Source: Limosilactobacillus gastricus DSM 16045 (GTDB lineage: Bacteria > Bacillota > Bacilli > Lactobacillales > Lactobacillaceae). From it: DNA of 64,000 nt. Of this stretch, positions 39,341 through 49,329 are shown piece after piece. A program made the position numbers and the translations under genes. Location: contig NZ_AZFN01000001.1 in assembly GCF_001434365.1 (NCBI RefSeq), positions 16,979 to 80,978 of the forward strand, in the 5' to 3' direction. The notes beneath the pieces are model-generated. The model did no database searches and was not told where the DNA came from. It saw only the letters and a program-made list of their open reading frames with translations. How positions within the stretch are numbered: the stretch's first letter is position 1; each line of letters starts with the position of its first letter.

Positions 39341-40771
39341 GTGAGAGTTTTATTTAGCGGAGCTGAATGTGCTCCATTTATTAAAACTGGGGGCTTAGGA
39401 GATGTTTTAGGAGCCCTCCCGAATCAATTAGCTAAAGATGGTGATGAAGTAGGGGTGATCTTGCCAATGTATCGGGACATCCCTCAAACATACCAAGAAA
39501 AATTTACCTATCTTGGTAACTTCTACGTCGAAGTTGGTTGGCGGAATCAATATTGTGGGATTTTTGAATATCGGGATCGGGGCGTTCGCTACTTTTTTGT
39601 TGATAATCAATACTACTTTGATCGTCCCGGCGTTTACGGATATTATGATGATGGTGAACGGTTTGCCTTCTTCCAACAGGCCGTCATTATGTTTATGGAG
39701 CGCTTTGATTTTATTCCTAATATCTTACACTGTAATGATTATCATACGGCCTTTATTCCATTCTTATTACGTGAGAAATGGGGCTTTGTGGGCGCTTATG
39801 ATCAAACTAAAACGGTCTTTACGATCCATAATATTCAATTTCAGGGTCAATATGATGCAACCGTTTTACCTGAATTATTCGGGTTAGGCTATGACTGGTA
39901 CGATAATGGGACTGTTCGGCAAGATAATGATGTTAATTGGATGAAGACGGGGATTTTATATGCAGATCGGGTGACAACCGTCAGTCCAACATATGCAGAA
40001 GAAATCAAAACACCAGAATTTGGTTATGGGTTAGATAGCGTCCTGCGTTCGGTCGCCTGGAAGGTAACGGGGATCTTAAATGGGATTGATAATCAAAAGT
40101 TCAACCCCCAAACTGATCCAGACATTCCAGTTCATTATTCCCTTAAAAAAATGGCGGGAAAGAAAAAAGATAAGGTAGCCTTACAAAAAGAACTCAATTT
40201 ACCAATTAAAGCTCGCGTGCCAATGATTGGGCTGGTTAGTCGACTCACGGCGCAAAAGGGCTGTCAATTATTAGTCGAAGAATTAGATAATATTCTCCAA
40301 TTTAACGTTCAGGTGGTTTTATTGGGTAATGGGGATCAGTTCTTCGAAGATCGATTTAAAGAGATTGCAAGCCGGCATCCAGATAAGTTCCGCTTGATGT
40401 TAGCTTTTGATCCGCAGTTGGCTCAACGAATTTACGCCGGGTGTGATGCTTTCTTAATGCCATCAGCTTTTGAACCGTGTGGTTTATCACAATTAATTGC
40501 TTTACGCTATGGCACGTTACCGATTGTGCATCAAATTGGCGGGCTCGCCGATACCGTCTGGGCCTATAATCCAGAAACTAATGAAGGAACTGGTTTTGGC
40601 TTCCGCGATTACCAAGGATATGTAATGGTAGATAAGATTAAACAAATGTTAGATGTTTACGCTAAACCGCAAGTTTGGCAAAAGATGATGCATACGGCCA
40701 TGAAGAGTGACTTCTCGTGGAAAGATTCCGCAAGTAAGTATCAATGGATGTATGGTGAGTTAATAGGTTAG
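39341..40771 (+). CDS. glgA: Glycogen synthase (ADP-glucose)
   Basis: GlgA extends alpha-1,4-glucan chains from ADP-glucose. The 476-residue GT5 enzyme has the N-terminal FIKTGGLGDVLGALP motif (binding the ADP-glucose phosphates), the middle HNIQFQGQY region and the C-terminal nucleotide-binding MPSAFEPCGLSQ motif. The start is GTG 39341, eight bases after GAAGGGAG; a TTG at 39323 in frame overlaps glgD. It is followed by glgP after seven bases. Confidence 0.96.
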   Translation: MRVLFSGAECAPFIKTGGLGDVLGALPNQLAKDGDEVGVILPMYRDIPQTYQEKFTYLGNFYVEVGWRNQYCGIFEYRDRGVRYFFVDNQYYFDRPGVYGYYDDGERFAFFQQAVIMFMERFDFIPNILHCNDYHTAFIPFLLREKWGFVGAYDQTKTVFTIHNIQFQGQYDATVLPELFGLGYDWYDNGTVRQDNDVNWMKTGILYADRVTTVSPTYAEEIKTPEFGYGLDSVLRSVAWKVTGILNGIDNQKFNPQTDPDIPVHYSLKKMAGKKKDKVALQKELNLPIKARVPMIGLVSRLTAQKGCQLLVEELDNILQFNVQVVLLGNGDQFFEDRFKEIASRHPDKFRLMLAFDPQLAQRIYAGCDAFLMPSAFEPCGLSQLIALRYGTLPIVHQIGGLADTVWAYNPETNEGTGFGFRDYQGYVMVDKIKQMLDVYAKPQVWQKMMHTAMKSDFSWKDSASKYQWMYGELIG

Positions 40772-40778
40772 GGGTCTG

Positions 40779-43175
40779 ATGATGACAAAAGATGAGTTTA
40801 AACAGGCATTTTTAGATGAGCTAGATACACATTTTTCCGTGGCAATTGATGAAGCGACCGATTACGAACTGTTCGAAGCCTTGTCGGCAGTAGTCCGTCA
40901 CGGTTATTCCGAAAATTGGCGACGGACCCGGACCGAAGATAATCGCCAACAGACAAAGCAGGTTTATTATTTTTCCATTGAGTTCCTTCCAGGGACCCTT
41001 TTAAGAAGTAACTTATTAAATCTGGGCTGGCTTGATCAGGCTCGGGAAGCTTTACACGATTTAAAGCTTGATTTAGATCAAGTGGCCTTAGCCGAACCAG
41101 ATTTAGCACTTGGTAATGGGGGCTTAGGTCGATTAGCCTCTTGTTTCATGGACTCCTTAGCTTCGGAAGGTTACGCTGCTAACGGGAACGGTATTTACTA
41201 CAAATACGGTCTATTTAAACAAAAGTTTGTGGATGGCTACCAAGTGGAGATGCCAAATGACTGGACTAAGTCCGATAGTCCCTGGTTAGTGCGCCGAAAG
41301 GGGAAAGCAGCATTGGTTCATTTTGGTGGCCACTATACCATGATTGAACAGGATGGTTGGTTGACACCCGAATATGAAGGCGATCAAGTGGTTCTGGCGG
41401 TACCATATGACATTGCCGTGGTGGGATATCATAATCACGTAACGAATACAATGCGTTTATGGAATGCCGAGATCCCTTCAGAAGATGAGATTGACTATCG
41501 AACGATTCAAGACCGGCGGACGATTGAAGATTTGACCTCAGTCCTGTATCCCAATGATTCGACTTATGACGGGCGTTTGTTGCGTTTAAAGCAAGAATAT
41601 TTCTTCGTTTCGGCGGGAATTCAAAGCATCCTTCGTTATTTTGTCAAGAATAACGGCACTAATGCTTGGGACCAGCTACCAGATGAAGTGGCGATTCATA
41701 TCAACGATACGCATCCAGCAATGTGTGTGGCGGAATTAATGCGGCTTTTGGTGGACGACTATCGGGTTGATTGGGAACGGGCTTGGCAGATTACCCAACA
41801 AGTGATGAGTTACACCAATCATACCATCATGGCTGAAGCCTTGGAAAAATGGGATGTCAATATGTTTCGGCAATTACTACCTCGGTTGATGGACATTATC
41901 ACGGAAATTGACCGGCGGTATGCCGAAAGTCTGCAAGGACGAGTAGATGGCCAGATAATTGATCGGACACGAATTATTAGTGGGAACCAAGTTCATATGG
42001 CCCACTTAGCAATTATTGGTTCGCATTCGATTAATGGGGTGGCTGAATTACATACGCAATTGTTGGAAACTACGGTCTTGAATGACTTTTATAACTTGTA
42101 TCCGGACCGCTTTAATAATAAGACCAACGGGATTACTTTACGGCGCTGGTTGCAACTAGCAAACCCGCAATTAAGTCATTTACTTGATGAACAATTAGGG
42201 AGCCAGTGGCGTAATGATTCGGCACAATTACTAAAACTGACTAAGGCGGCGGATGATCCGAAGGTCTTAAATCAGTTGGCCAAGATTAAGTTAGCTAATA
42301 AGCAAAAATTGGCCCAACTCATCAAACAGCAAACTGGTTTGGAAGTTGATCCTCAGGCCATTTTTGATGTTCAGGTGAAGCGGCTCCATGCTTATAAACG
42401 CCAAACCTTGAAGCTTTTACATGTGCTGGCATTATATCGAGATTTGAAGAATGGGATTGATCATCCTAAACGGGTGGTAATCTTTGGTGCCAAGGCGGCC
42501 CCTAGTTATGTGTACGCTAAACAAGTCATTAAGGTTATTAATGAAGTGGCTAAGTTAATCAATCATGATCCAGCTATTAATGATCGGTTGAAAGTAGTTT
42601 TTCTAGAAAACTATGGGGTAACCTTAGCTGAACAAATCATTCCGGCAGCTGATCTGTCAGAACAAATCTCGACCACTACCAAGGAAGCTAGTGGGACCAG
42701 CAACATGAAATTAATGGCTAACGGAGCTTTGACCATCGCAACGATGGATGGGGCCAATGTTGAAATTGCCGAAGCAGTGGGTGATGATAATATCTTCATT
42801 TTTGGCCTGAATAAGGATCAGGTTAATCAGGCCTATGCGGATCATTCTTATGATCCACAACAGGTATATAATCAATCACCAGTGGTTAAGTCAGTGGTTG
42901 ATATGTTAATTGATGGAACTATTCCAGCTTGTCAGGCTGAAGGGAAAGCTCTCTATGATTCTTTTGTTCAAGCTAATGAACCCTTCTTTGTGTTAGCTGA
43001 CCTAGAAAGCTATTTGCAGGCCCAAGCCCGCGTGGAAACGGCTTGGCAGGATCAAGAGGCCTGGGCTAAACGGAGTCTAATCAATATTGCCCATGTCGAG
43101 CGCTTTGATGCTGATCATACGGTCCAATTATATGCTCAAGACATCTGGCATTTAACGCCACTAGCACAAGCATAA
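40779..43175 (+). CDS. glgP: Glycogen phosphorylase
   Basis: The 798-residue GT35 enzyme releases glucose-1-phosphate from glycogen. Recognisable blocks are QVYYFSIEFLPGTLLRSN, GNGGLGRLASCFMDSLAS and the pyridoxal-phosphate lysine region KEASGTSNMKLMANG. Its presence in the synthesis operon lets the same transcript serve build-up and breakdown. GGGGTCTG precedes the tandem ATG ATG. The GH13 gene follows after 15 bases. Confidence 0.97.
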   Translation: MMTKDEFKQAFLDELDTHFSVAIDEATDYELFEALSAVVRHGYSENWRRTRTEDNRQQTKQVYYFSIEFLPGTLLRSNLLNLGWLDQAREALHDLKLDLDQVALAEPDLALGNGGLGRLASCFMDSLASEGYAANGNGIYYKYGLFKQKFVDGYQVEMPNDWTKSDSPWLVRRKGKAALVHFGGHYTMIEQDGWLTPEYEGDQVVLAVPYDIAVVGYHNHVTNTMRLWNAEIPSEDEIDYRTIQDRRTIEDLTSVLYPNDSTYDGRLLRLKQEYFFVSAGIQSILRYFVKNNGTNAWDQLPDEVAIHINDTHPAMCVAELMRLLVDDYRVDWERAWQITQQVMSYTNHTIMAEALEKWDVNMFRQLLPRLMDIITEIDRRYAESLQGRVDGQIIDRTRIISGNQVHMAHLAIIGSHSINGVAELHTQLLETTVLNDFYNLYPDRFNNKTNGITLRRWLQLANPQLSHLLDEQLGSQWRNDSAQLLKLTKAADDPKVLNQLAKIKLANKQKLAQLIKQQTGLEVDPQAIFDVQVKRLHAYKRQTLKLLHVLALYRDLKNGIDHPKRVVIFGAKAAPSYVYAKQVIKVINEVAKLINHDPAINDRLKVVFLENYGVTLAEQIIPAADLSEQISTTTKEASGTSNMKLMANGALTIATMDGANVEIAEAVGDDNIFIFGLNKDQVNQAYADHSYDPQQVYNQSPVVKSVVDMLIDGTIPACQAEGKALYDSFVQANEPFFVLADLESYLQAQARVETAWQDQEAWAKRSLINIAHVERFDADHTVQLYAQDIWHLTPLAQA

Positions 43176-43190
43176 GGTAGGTAAAACTAA

Positions 43191-44876
43191 ATGGAATTTG
43201 CCGCCGTTATCCATCGTCCAGATAGTGAAATGGCCTATTTTAAAAATGATGTTTTTCAAATTCGGCTTAAGACCAAGCGAGATGATCTAAAAAAAGTAGC
43301 CTTAATTTATGGTGATCCATATTCGTTGATTTCTGAAAATTTAGATCCTTTTTATCAGCATCCGCAGCCAATGGATAAGATCTTACAAGATCAATATTAT
43401 GATTACTGGGAGCTAGAAGTTCGGTTGGCGACCAAACGCTTGGCCTATGCCTTTGTTTTGGTTGATAGTGACGACGAGGCATATTATTACAATGACCAAG
43501 GCTTTTGGCCCGTCGATCACGACGCTTCGTTGAATAATGCGAATAGTTATTTCCGTTTGCCTTACGGACATGAAATTGATGCGATTCATGTCCCAAGCTG
43601 GGTAGCTGGGACCGTTTGGTATCAGATCTTCCCAGAACGGTTTGCTAATGGTGATCCAACCAATGATCCAGCGGGAACAAAATCTTGGAATCCTCAGGAT
43701 CATCCGTCCCGCACGGCTTATTATGGTGGTGATCTGCAAGGAATTATCGACCATCTGGATGATCTAGAAAATTTAGGGGTAACTGGTTTGTACTTTAACC
43801 CGCTCTTTTTAGCGCCATCTAATCATAAATATGACACGATCGATTTTTTCCAAATTGATCCTCATTTTGGGACGAATCAATTATTCGGGGAACTAGTGCA
43901 GGCTGCCCATCAACGTGGGATGCGGGTGATGCTAGATGCCGTTTTTAACCATCTGGGAATCAATTCTCCTCAGTGGCAAGACGTCATCCGGCATGGTCAG
44001 GAATCGGTCTATGCAGATTGGTTTCATATTCATCAGTTTCCGGTCACTTATAAGTCAACTAGCAACCCTGAGTATTCACCGGCGATTTCTTATGAAACCT
44101 TTGCCAACAACCCACAGATGACAAAGCTAAATACGGCTAACCCTGAGGTGCAAGCTTATTTGTTATCCATTGCCACCTATTGGGTCAAAGAATACGATAT
44201 TGATGCCTGGCGTCTTGACGTAGCAAATGAGATTGATCACCATTTTTGGCAAGCTTTTCACCAGCGTATGCTGGATCTCAAACCTGATTTCTACATATTA
44301 GGAGAGATTTGGCATCGAGCTCAAGCCTGGTTAAATGGTGATCAATTCTCTGGGGTGATGAACTATCCATATGCTGGTTTGATTATTGATGGGATTATTA
44401 AACGCCAGCTAAGCTTAAACCAGTTAAGCGCTGGATTAAGTCGCCAATTAATGCTGTATCGCGACCAAACCAATATGTTGATGTTCAATACGTTAGATTC
44501 ACATGACACTGCGCGTTTAATGACCATGGCTGCTGGTAATTATCGCCTGGTTGAATTAGCGATAGCCTTTTTGATCCTGCAGCCAGGAATGCCATCACTT
44601 TATTATGGAACCGAAATTGGGATGGCTGGTAATAATGATCCCGATTGTCGAAAGCCAATGAATTGGCAACCAGACGCGAAGGGAAGGAATTTAGCGCAAC
44701 AGATTAAGAAATTGATTGCATTTCGGCATCGATATGGAGCCTTATTAACCGCTGGTAAAATCAAATTTGTTGTCGTTGATCCTGATCGAATTCAGGTGGT
44801 GCGTTTTAATGACCACCAGCAGATCATTGGTGATTTTGATTTAGGGTCTAATTCTTATCAATTACAAGTAAAGTAA
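43191..44876 (+). CDS. GH13 neopullulanase / cyclomaltodextrinase-like enzyme of the glycogen operon
   Basis: The 561-residue protein has an N-terminal beta domain (about 1-125) and a GH13 barrel with nucleophile Asp in DAWRLDVANE (about 341), acid Glu in ILGEIWH (about 370) and LDSHDTARL (about 435). In lactobacilli the last glg gene is commonly called amy or amylopullulanase and is thought to debranch or trim phosphorylase limit dextrins. No signal peptide is seen. It is the last gene, with a terminator right after; the phosphoglucomutase found at this position in Lactobacillus acidophilus is not here. Confidence 0.88.
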   Translation: MEFAAVIHRPDSEMAYFKNDVFQIRLKTKRDDLKKVALIYGDPYSLISENLDPFYQHPQPMDKILQDQYYDYWELEVRLATKRLAYAFVLVDSDDEAYYYNDQGFWPVDHDASLNNANSYFRLPYGHEIDAIHVPSWVAGTVWYQIFPERFANGDPTNDPAGTKSWNPQDHPSRTAYYGGDLQGIIDHLDDLENLGVTGLYFNPLFLAPSNHKYDTIDFFQIDPHFGTNQLFGELVQAAHQRGMRVMLDAVFNHLGINSPQWQDVIRHGQESVYADWFHIHQFPVTYKSTSNPEYSPAISYETFANNPQMTKLNTANPEVQAYLLSIATYWVKEYDIDAWRLDVANEIDHHFWQAFHQRMLDLKPDFYILGEIWHRAQAWLNGDQFSGVMNYPYAGLIIDGIIKRQLSLNQLSAGLSRQLMLYRDQTNMLMFNTLDSHDTARLMTMAAGNYRLVELAIAFLILQPGMPSLYYGTEIGMAGNNDPDCRKPMNWQPDAKGRNLAQQIKKLIAFRHRYGALLTAGKIKFVVVDPDRIQVVRFNDHQQIIGDFDLGSNSYQLQVK

Positions 44877-44914
44877 AAAGCACCCGCCAAATTTTGGCAG
44901 GTGCTTTACTTTAT
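44876..44914. terminator. Terminator of the glycogen operon
   Basis: AAAGCACC-GCCAAA pairs with TTGGC-GGTGCTTT, followed by ACTTTATTCTTT. The convergent nrdF gene ends at its edge. Confidence 0.8.
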
Positions 44915-45912
44915 TCTTTATCATTTAGATCTTTGTCGCTGTTTGGTCGTGCCACATGATAATCATCATCATTCATGGCTTCGACTTCACCTAAACGATA
45001 ACCATTCCCGACTTGACTAAAGAAGTCATGGTTAGAAGTGGTTGTTGAGATCCCGTTCATTACGATTGGGTTAACATCAGATGAAGTATCAGGGAAGAGC
45101 GGATCTTGGCCCAAATTCATCAAGGCTTTATTAGCGTTGTAGCGGATGAAGGTTAAAACTTCTTCAGTCCAGCCAACTTGGTCGTACAACATATGGGTGT
45201 ATTTTTCTTCGTTATCATACAGGTCATATAAGAAGTTGTAGAGCCAGTCTTTCATGTCTTGTTGTTGCTTTTCGCTTAATTGGCGCATGCCAACTTGGAA
45301 TTTATAACCAATGTATGTTCCGTGAACTGATTCATCCCGTAAGATTAACTTGATGATTTCGGCAACGTTATTTAATTGGTTGTGTCCCAAATAGTAAAGT
45401 GGGGTGTAGAAACCAGAGTAGAATAAGAAAGTTTCTAAGAAGACGTTGGCGACTTTTTTCTTCAGAGGGTCCGTATTAGCATCTAGATATAGATTCCCGA
45501 TCTTAATGGCCTTATTTTGCAAGAATTCTTGACTATCGGACCATTCAAAGATTTCATCAATCTCATCCGGAGTGTTTAACGTAGAAAAGATGGTGGAATA
45601 ACTTTTTGCATGAACTGATTCCATGAATTGGATGTTATTTAAAACGGCAGTTTCATGCTGAGTTTGAACGTTTTCTTTTAAAGCCTTCAAACCTTCTTCG
45701 GATTGTAAGGTATCCAACAGGGTCAACCCACCAAAGACGTGACCGACCACCCATTTGTGATCATCGTCTAATTGGCGCCAATCGTCCAAGTCATTGGAAA
45801 CTGGGATCCGGGTATCTAACCAGAATTGTTCGGTTAGTTTCTCCCAAGTTGCTTTATCAATCATGTCGGAAACCTGGTTCCAATTGATTGCATCGTAGTG
45901 AGTTAAACTCAT
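44911..45912 (-). CDS. nrdF: Class Ib ribonucleotide reductase, beta subunit
   Basis: NrdF holds the dimetal-tyrosyl radical cofactor. The 333-residue protein has the carboxylate/histidine metal ligands in GGLTLLDTLQ, MESVHAKSYS (Glu, His and the radical Tyr) and RDESVHG. It works with NrdE from the next gene upstream, about 44 bases away. NrdI, the flavodoxin that assembles the manganese cofactor, is not in this window. AAGGAGAATTATC precedes ATG. Confidence 0.96.
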   Translation of the reverse strand: MSLTHYDAINWNQVSDMIDKATWEKLTEQFWLDTRIPVSNDLDDWRQLDDDHKWVVGHVFGGLTLLDTLQSEEGLKALKENVQTQHETAVLNNIQFMESVHAKSYSTIFSTLNTPDEIDEIFEWSDSQEFLQNKAIKIGNLYLDANTDPLKKKVANVFLETFLFYSGFYTPLYYLGHNQLNNVAEIIKLILRDESVHGTYIGYKFQVGMRQLSEKQQQDMKDWLYNFLYDLYDNEEKYTHMLYDQVGWTEEVLTFIRYNANKALMNLGQDPLFPDTSSDVNPIVMNGISTTTSNHDFFSQVGNGYRLGEVEAMNDDDYHVARPNSDKDLNDKE

Positions 45913-45956
45913 GATAATTCTCCTTCAATTATTGATTAGATTAGGAATAGTATACA

Positions 45957-48128
45957 CTAAATGACACAGCTTTCGCATTGGTTTGCTCCAATTTCATCCT
46001 CATCATCGGTGAAGGTCCGAATGTAGTAAATGGACTTAATGCCACTTTGGTAAGCATAGTGACGTAGGATGTTTAGATCCCGTGTCGTCATTTTATCAGT
46101 TCGACCATTCTTCCATTCATAGAGACCTTCAGGAATGGAGGAGCGCATGAAGAGGGTCATTGATAAGGCTTGATCAACATGTTGTTGCGCCGCCGCGTAA
46201 GTATCAATGACCGAACGCATATCAGTGTCATAAGCTGACTTGTAGTATTTGATGGTGTCATTGTTTAAGTATGGGGCTGGGTAATAGATCTTCCCAATCA
46301 TTTTTTCTTGACGTTCTTCAATCCGGTTAATAATCGGATGTAAACTTGAGGTTGAATCACCAATGTAAGAAGTCGAGCCGTTAGGAGCGACTGCCAACCG
46401 GTAGGCATTGTAGATGCCGTCTTTCATAATGTCAGCTTTTAAAGCTTGCCAATCTTCAATTCCAGGAATAAAAATCCCGTTGAAGAGGTTCTTAACCGCT
46501 TCTGATTGAGGGCCCCAGTCCTTGGTAACATATTTGTCGAAGTATGAGCCGTCTGCATAGGTGCTCTTTTCAAAATTATAAAAGGCCGTTTGCCGTTCTT
46601 TAGCGATCTCGTGAGAGGCTACCAAAGTCCAGTAATTCAAGAGCATAAAGTAAACGCTGGTGAATTCAATGGCCACGGGACTGCCGTATTGAATATGGTT
46701 TTTAGCAAGGTAACCGTGTAACCCCATGGCACCAAGGCCGATGGCGTGTAATTCATCATTCCCTTTTTGGATTGATGGGACAATATCAAGGGATTCAGAA
46801 TCACTAATCCGGGTAAGTCCATAAGTCATTGCCCGGACAGAACGACCAAAATCTGGAGTTTCCATTAAGTTGGCCACATTGGTGGAACCTAGGTTACAGC
46901 TCACATCAGTTCCGAGTTTAGCAAAGGATTGATCGTTATTGATGATTGAAGGAGACTGAACTTGGGCAATTTCGGAACAAAGATTACTCATAATGATCTT
47001 GCCATCAATGGGGTTCTCCCGGTTTTCCATATCAATATTGACGATATAGGGATAACCAGATTCTTGTTGGAGTTTACTAATTTCGTCCTCCAGATCCCGT
47101 GCGTTGATCTTATATTTAGTGATTTCGTCATTAGCGACCATGTTATCGTATTCAGCGGTAATATCGACATAAGAGAATGGGACGCCGTAGACGCGTTCAA
47201 CATCATAAGGGCTGAATAAGAACATTTCCTCATCATTTTCGACTAGTTCGTAAAATTTGTCAGGAACTGTAATACCGAGTGAGAGAGTCTTGATTCGAAT
47301 TTTTTCATCGGCGTTTTCTTTTTTAGCCGCTAAGAAGGAGATAATGTCAGGATGGAAGACGCTTAAGTAAACAACACCAGCACCTTGGCGTTGGCCAAGT
47401 TGGTTGGAGTAGGTGAAACTATCTTCTAATAATTTCATCACTGGAACTACTCCACTAGCAGCGCCTTTAATCTTCTTGATTGGCGCCCCTGCTTCACGAA
47501 GGTTGTTCAAACTAATTCCAACCCCTCCACCGATTTTGGATAATTGCAGAGCGGAGTTAACTGTCCGCCCAATAGAATTCATATCATCTGTTGCTTGGAT
47601 TTCAAAACAAGATACAAATTCTCCCCGTCGCTTCCGACCAGCATTTAAAAAGGTTGGGGTGGCAGGTTGGTAGCGTTGATGAATTAATTCATCGGCGAGG
47701 TCTTGAGCTAACGCTTGATTACCATTTGCTAAAAAGAGGGCATTCATGGCGACCCGATCGATATAGTTCTCTAAGTAGTATTCTTTATCATTGGTCCGTA
47801 AAGCATATTGGGCATAGAACTTATAAGCGGCCATAAAAGACTTGAAATGGAAATCTTGTGCTTTCAAGTAATCATATAGCTTTTCAATGAATTCGATTGG
47901 ATATTGCCGAATAAAGCCCGCTTCAATATAGTCATTATCAATTAGCCAATCCAAGCGTTCGGCGACTGAAGCAAATTGTTTGGTGTTTGGTTTAACGTTA
48001 GTTTCAATAAAGTCCACTAATGCTTCGTGATCTTTTTCTAATTGAATTTGACCATTTTTAGGGATATTGATCTCATTATTAAGATCAAAATACTTAACTT
48101 GTGTCATATCTAGGTCAGATAATGCCAT
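45957..48128 (-). CDS. nrdE: Class Ib ribonucleotide reductase, alpha subunit
   Basis: The 723-residue catalytic subunit reduces ribonucleoside diphosphates. Active-site cysteines appear in FVSCFEI and SNLCSE, the radical-transfer region lies near the C-terminus, and the chain ends CESC followed by VI, the redox pair recharged by NrdH. No ATP cone is present, as is normal for class Ib. ATG 48128 follows AGAGG; the frame is open upstream to 48257, but that stretch is the structured nrdH-nrdE spacer. Confidence 0.96.
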   Translation of the reverse strand: MALSDLDMTQVKYFDLNNEINIPKNGQIQLEKDHEALVDFIETNVKPNTKQFASVAERLDWLIDNDYIEAGFIRQYPIEFIEKLYDYLKAQDFHFKSFMAAYKFYAQYALRTNDKEYYLENYIDRVAMNALFLANGNQALAQDLADELIHQRYQPATPTFLNAGRKRRGEFVSCFEIQATDDMNSIGRTVNSALQLSKIGGGVGISLNNLREAGAPIKKIKGAASGVVPVMKLLEDSFTYSNQLGQRQGAGVVYLSVFHPDIISFLAAKKENADEKIRIKTLSLGITVPDKFYELVENDEEMFLFSPYDVERVYGVPFSYVDITAEYDNMVANDEITKYKINARDLEDEISKLQQESGYPYIVNIDMENRENPIDGKIIMSNLCSEIAQVQSPSIINNDQSFAKLGTDVSCNLGSTNVANLMETPDFGRSVRAMTYGLTRISDSESLDIVPSIQKGNDELHAIGLGAMGLHGYLAKNHIQYGSPVAIEFTSVYFMLLNYWTLVASHEIAKERQTAFYNFEKSTYADGSYFDKYVTKDWGPQSEAVKNLFNGIFIPGIEDWQALKADIMKDGIYNAYRLAVAPNGSTSYIGDSTSSLHPIINRIEERQEKMIGKIYYPAPYLNNDTIKYYKSAYDTDMRSVIDTYAAAQQHVDQALSMTLFMRSSIPEGLYEWKNGRTDKMTTRDLNILRHYAYQSGIKSIYYIRTFTDDEDEIGANQCESCVI

Positions 48129-48166
48129 GTGAAATACCTCTTTCTGCGTAAATTGGGCAAAATAAA

Positions 48167-48216
48167 GGAGCGAGATAGAACTAAATTTTATGGAATTTAG
48201 TTCGTCCTCTCGCCCC
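48167..48216 (-). terminator. Terminator-like hairpin between nrdH and nrdE
   Basis: On the minus strand GGGGCGAGA and GAACTAAATT pair with AATTTAGTTC and TCTCGC-CC, around a short loop, followed by TTTATTTTG. It is as strong as a normal terminator but sits inside the presumed operon, so it may act as an attenuator or reduce nrdEF relative to nrdH. A second nine-pair stem lies upstream (48224-48232 with 48261-48269). Confidence 0.6.
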
Positions 48217-48313
48217 CGCAAGGACCGTTGAAGTTTAAATGAAATATAGGTAATCATTCGTTCAACGGTGTATGCGATTTTCGATTAAGCAATAACCGAA
48301 TTAATTGAAGTGA

Positions 48314-48535
48314 TTATGCTAAACCACGTAACATGTCAGGACGGAAACCAGAAAAGGCATTTCCGTCAGGTAATTGAACAACTGGTGTTGCCATGAATCC
48401 GTTGGCCTTTAATTCATCAACGAATTCAGGTTGTTCGTCAATATTGTGTTCAACAAAAGCCACGTTATGTTGTTCTAAAAATTTCTTTGTCATTTTGCAT
48501 TGAATACAATTGTTTTTTGAAAATACAGTTACCAT
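48314..48535 (-). CDS. nrdH: Glutaredoxin-like NrdH-redoxin
   Basis: The 73-residue thioredoxin-fold protein has the active-site CIQC (residues 10-13) and the TPVVQLPDG and FSGFRPDML segments of NrdH. It reduces the NrdE C-terminal cysteines. It is first in the nrdH-nrdE-nrdF order. A promoter and NrdR box lie just upstream. Confidence 0.96.
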   Translation of the reverse strand: MVTVFSKNNCIQCKMTKKFLEQHNVAFVEHNIDEQPEFVDELKANGFMATPVVQLPDGNAFSGFRPDMLRGLA

Positions 48536-48579
48536 TGGTAATACCCCCTCGAGTCGTTCTCCGTTTAATTGATGATATT

Positions 48580-48607
48580 AGTATAGTCGTTTTTAAGTAT
48601 AAATCAA
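48580..48607 (-). promoter_or_regulatory. nrdH promoter
   Basis: On the minus strand TTGATT (48607-48602) and TATACT (48585-48580) are 16 bases apart, upstream of the nrdH ribosome-binding site. Confidence 0.6.
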
Positions 48608-48615
48608 GTAGAAAA

Positions 48616-48661
48616 ACACAATATCTTGTGTTTTTGTATTTTTAGTTACTAGATATAGGGT
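48616..48661. promoter_or_regulatory. NrdR boxes upstream of nrdH
   Basis: ACACAATATCTTGTGT at 48616-48631 is a full match to the NrdR palindrome. A weaker partner, TACTAGATATAGGG, lies with its centre 30 bases away, about three helical turns, which is the usual NrdR geometry. NrdR represses ribonucleotide reductase genes according to dATP/ATP level. Confidence 0.8.
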
Positions 48662-48797
48662 TAGAGAGAAGGCTTTCATTCTTTGCCGGCTACGAGATTT
48701 GACCAACAAGAAATGACTTTGGGCTTATGTTAAAATGATAAAACTAAGTGAAGTTAGCCTCAAAAATGAATGAGGTAAAAATTAACGGAGTGTTATT

Positions 48798-49292
48798 TTG
48801 GCAACGGAACGTGAGATTACTTTTTATATGAAAGAAGCCCTTAAAGAGGCTCGAGATGCAGCGTTAATGAATGAAGTGCCAATCGGGGCCGTGATTGTTC
48901 ATGACGGTCAAATTATTGGACGAGGTCATAATATGCGAGAACGTTACCAAGATGTAACCTATCATGCAGAGATTTTGGCCATTAATGAAGCTAATCAAGC
49001 TTTACGAAGTTGGCGGTTAGAAAATTGCGAATTATACGTGACCCTAGAGCCATGTATCATGTGCAGTGGAGCCATTATTAATGCCCGAATTCCTCGCGTT
49101 TATTACGGAGCGGCTGATCCGAAAGCGGGAGCAGTTCATAGCTTATACCAACTGATGAATGATCAACGATTAAATCACCAGGTTGAAGTTCATGCAGGAA
49201 TTATGGAGGCGCCCTGTCAACAATTACTGAAAGATTTTTTTCGAGCAATTCGTCGTCGTAAAAAAATATTGAAACAAAAGCCGAATAGATAA
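48798..49292 (+). CDS. tadA: tRNA-specific adenosine deaminase
   Basis: TadA converts A34 to inosine in tRNA-Arg. The 164-residue deaminase has zinc ligands His56 (HAE, with catalytic Glu58) and Cys86/Cys89 (LEPCIMC), and the family C-terminal basic helix. The start is TTG 48798, with GGAG about ten bases upstream. Its place just before the SRP RNA and dnaX is the conserved Bacillus order. Confidence 0.95.
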   Translation: MATEREITFYMKEALKEARDAALMNEVPIGAVIVHDGQIIGRGHNMRERYQDVTYHAEILAINEANQALRSWRLENCELYVTLEPCIMCSGAIINARIPRVYYGAADPKAGAVHSLYQLMNDQRLNHQVEVHAGIMEAPCQQLLKDFFRAIRRRKKILKQKPNR

Positions 49293-49329
49293 CTAGTTTT
49301 TTTAATGAGGATAGTGTAAGATAGTTAAT

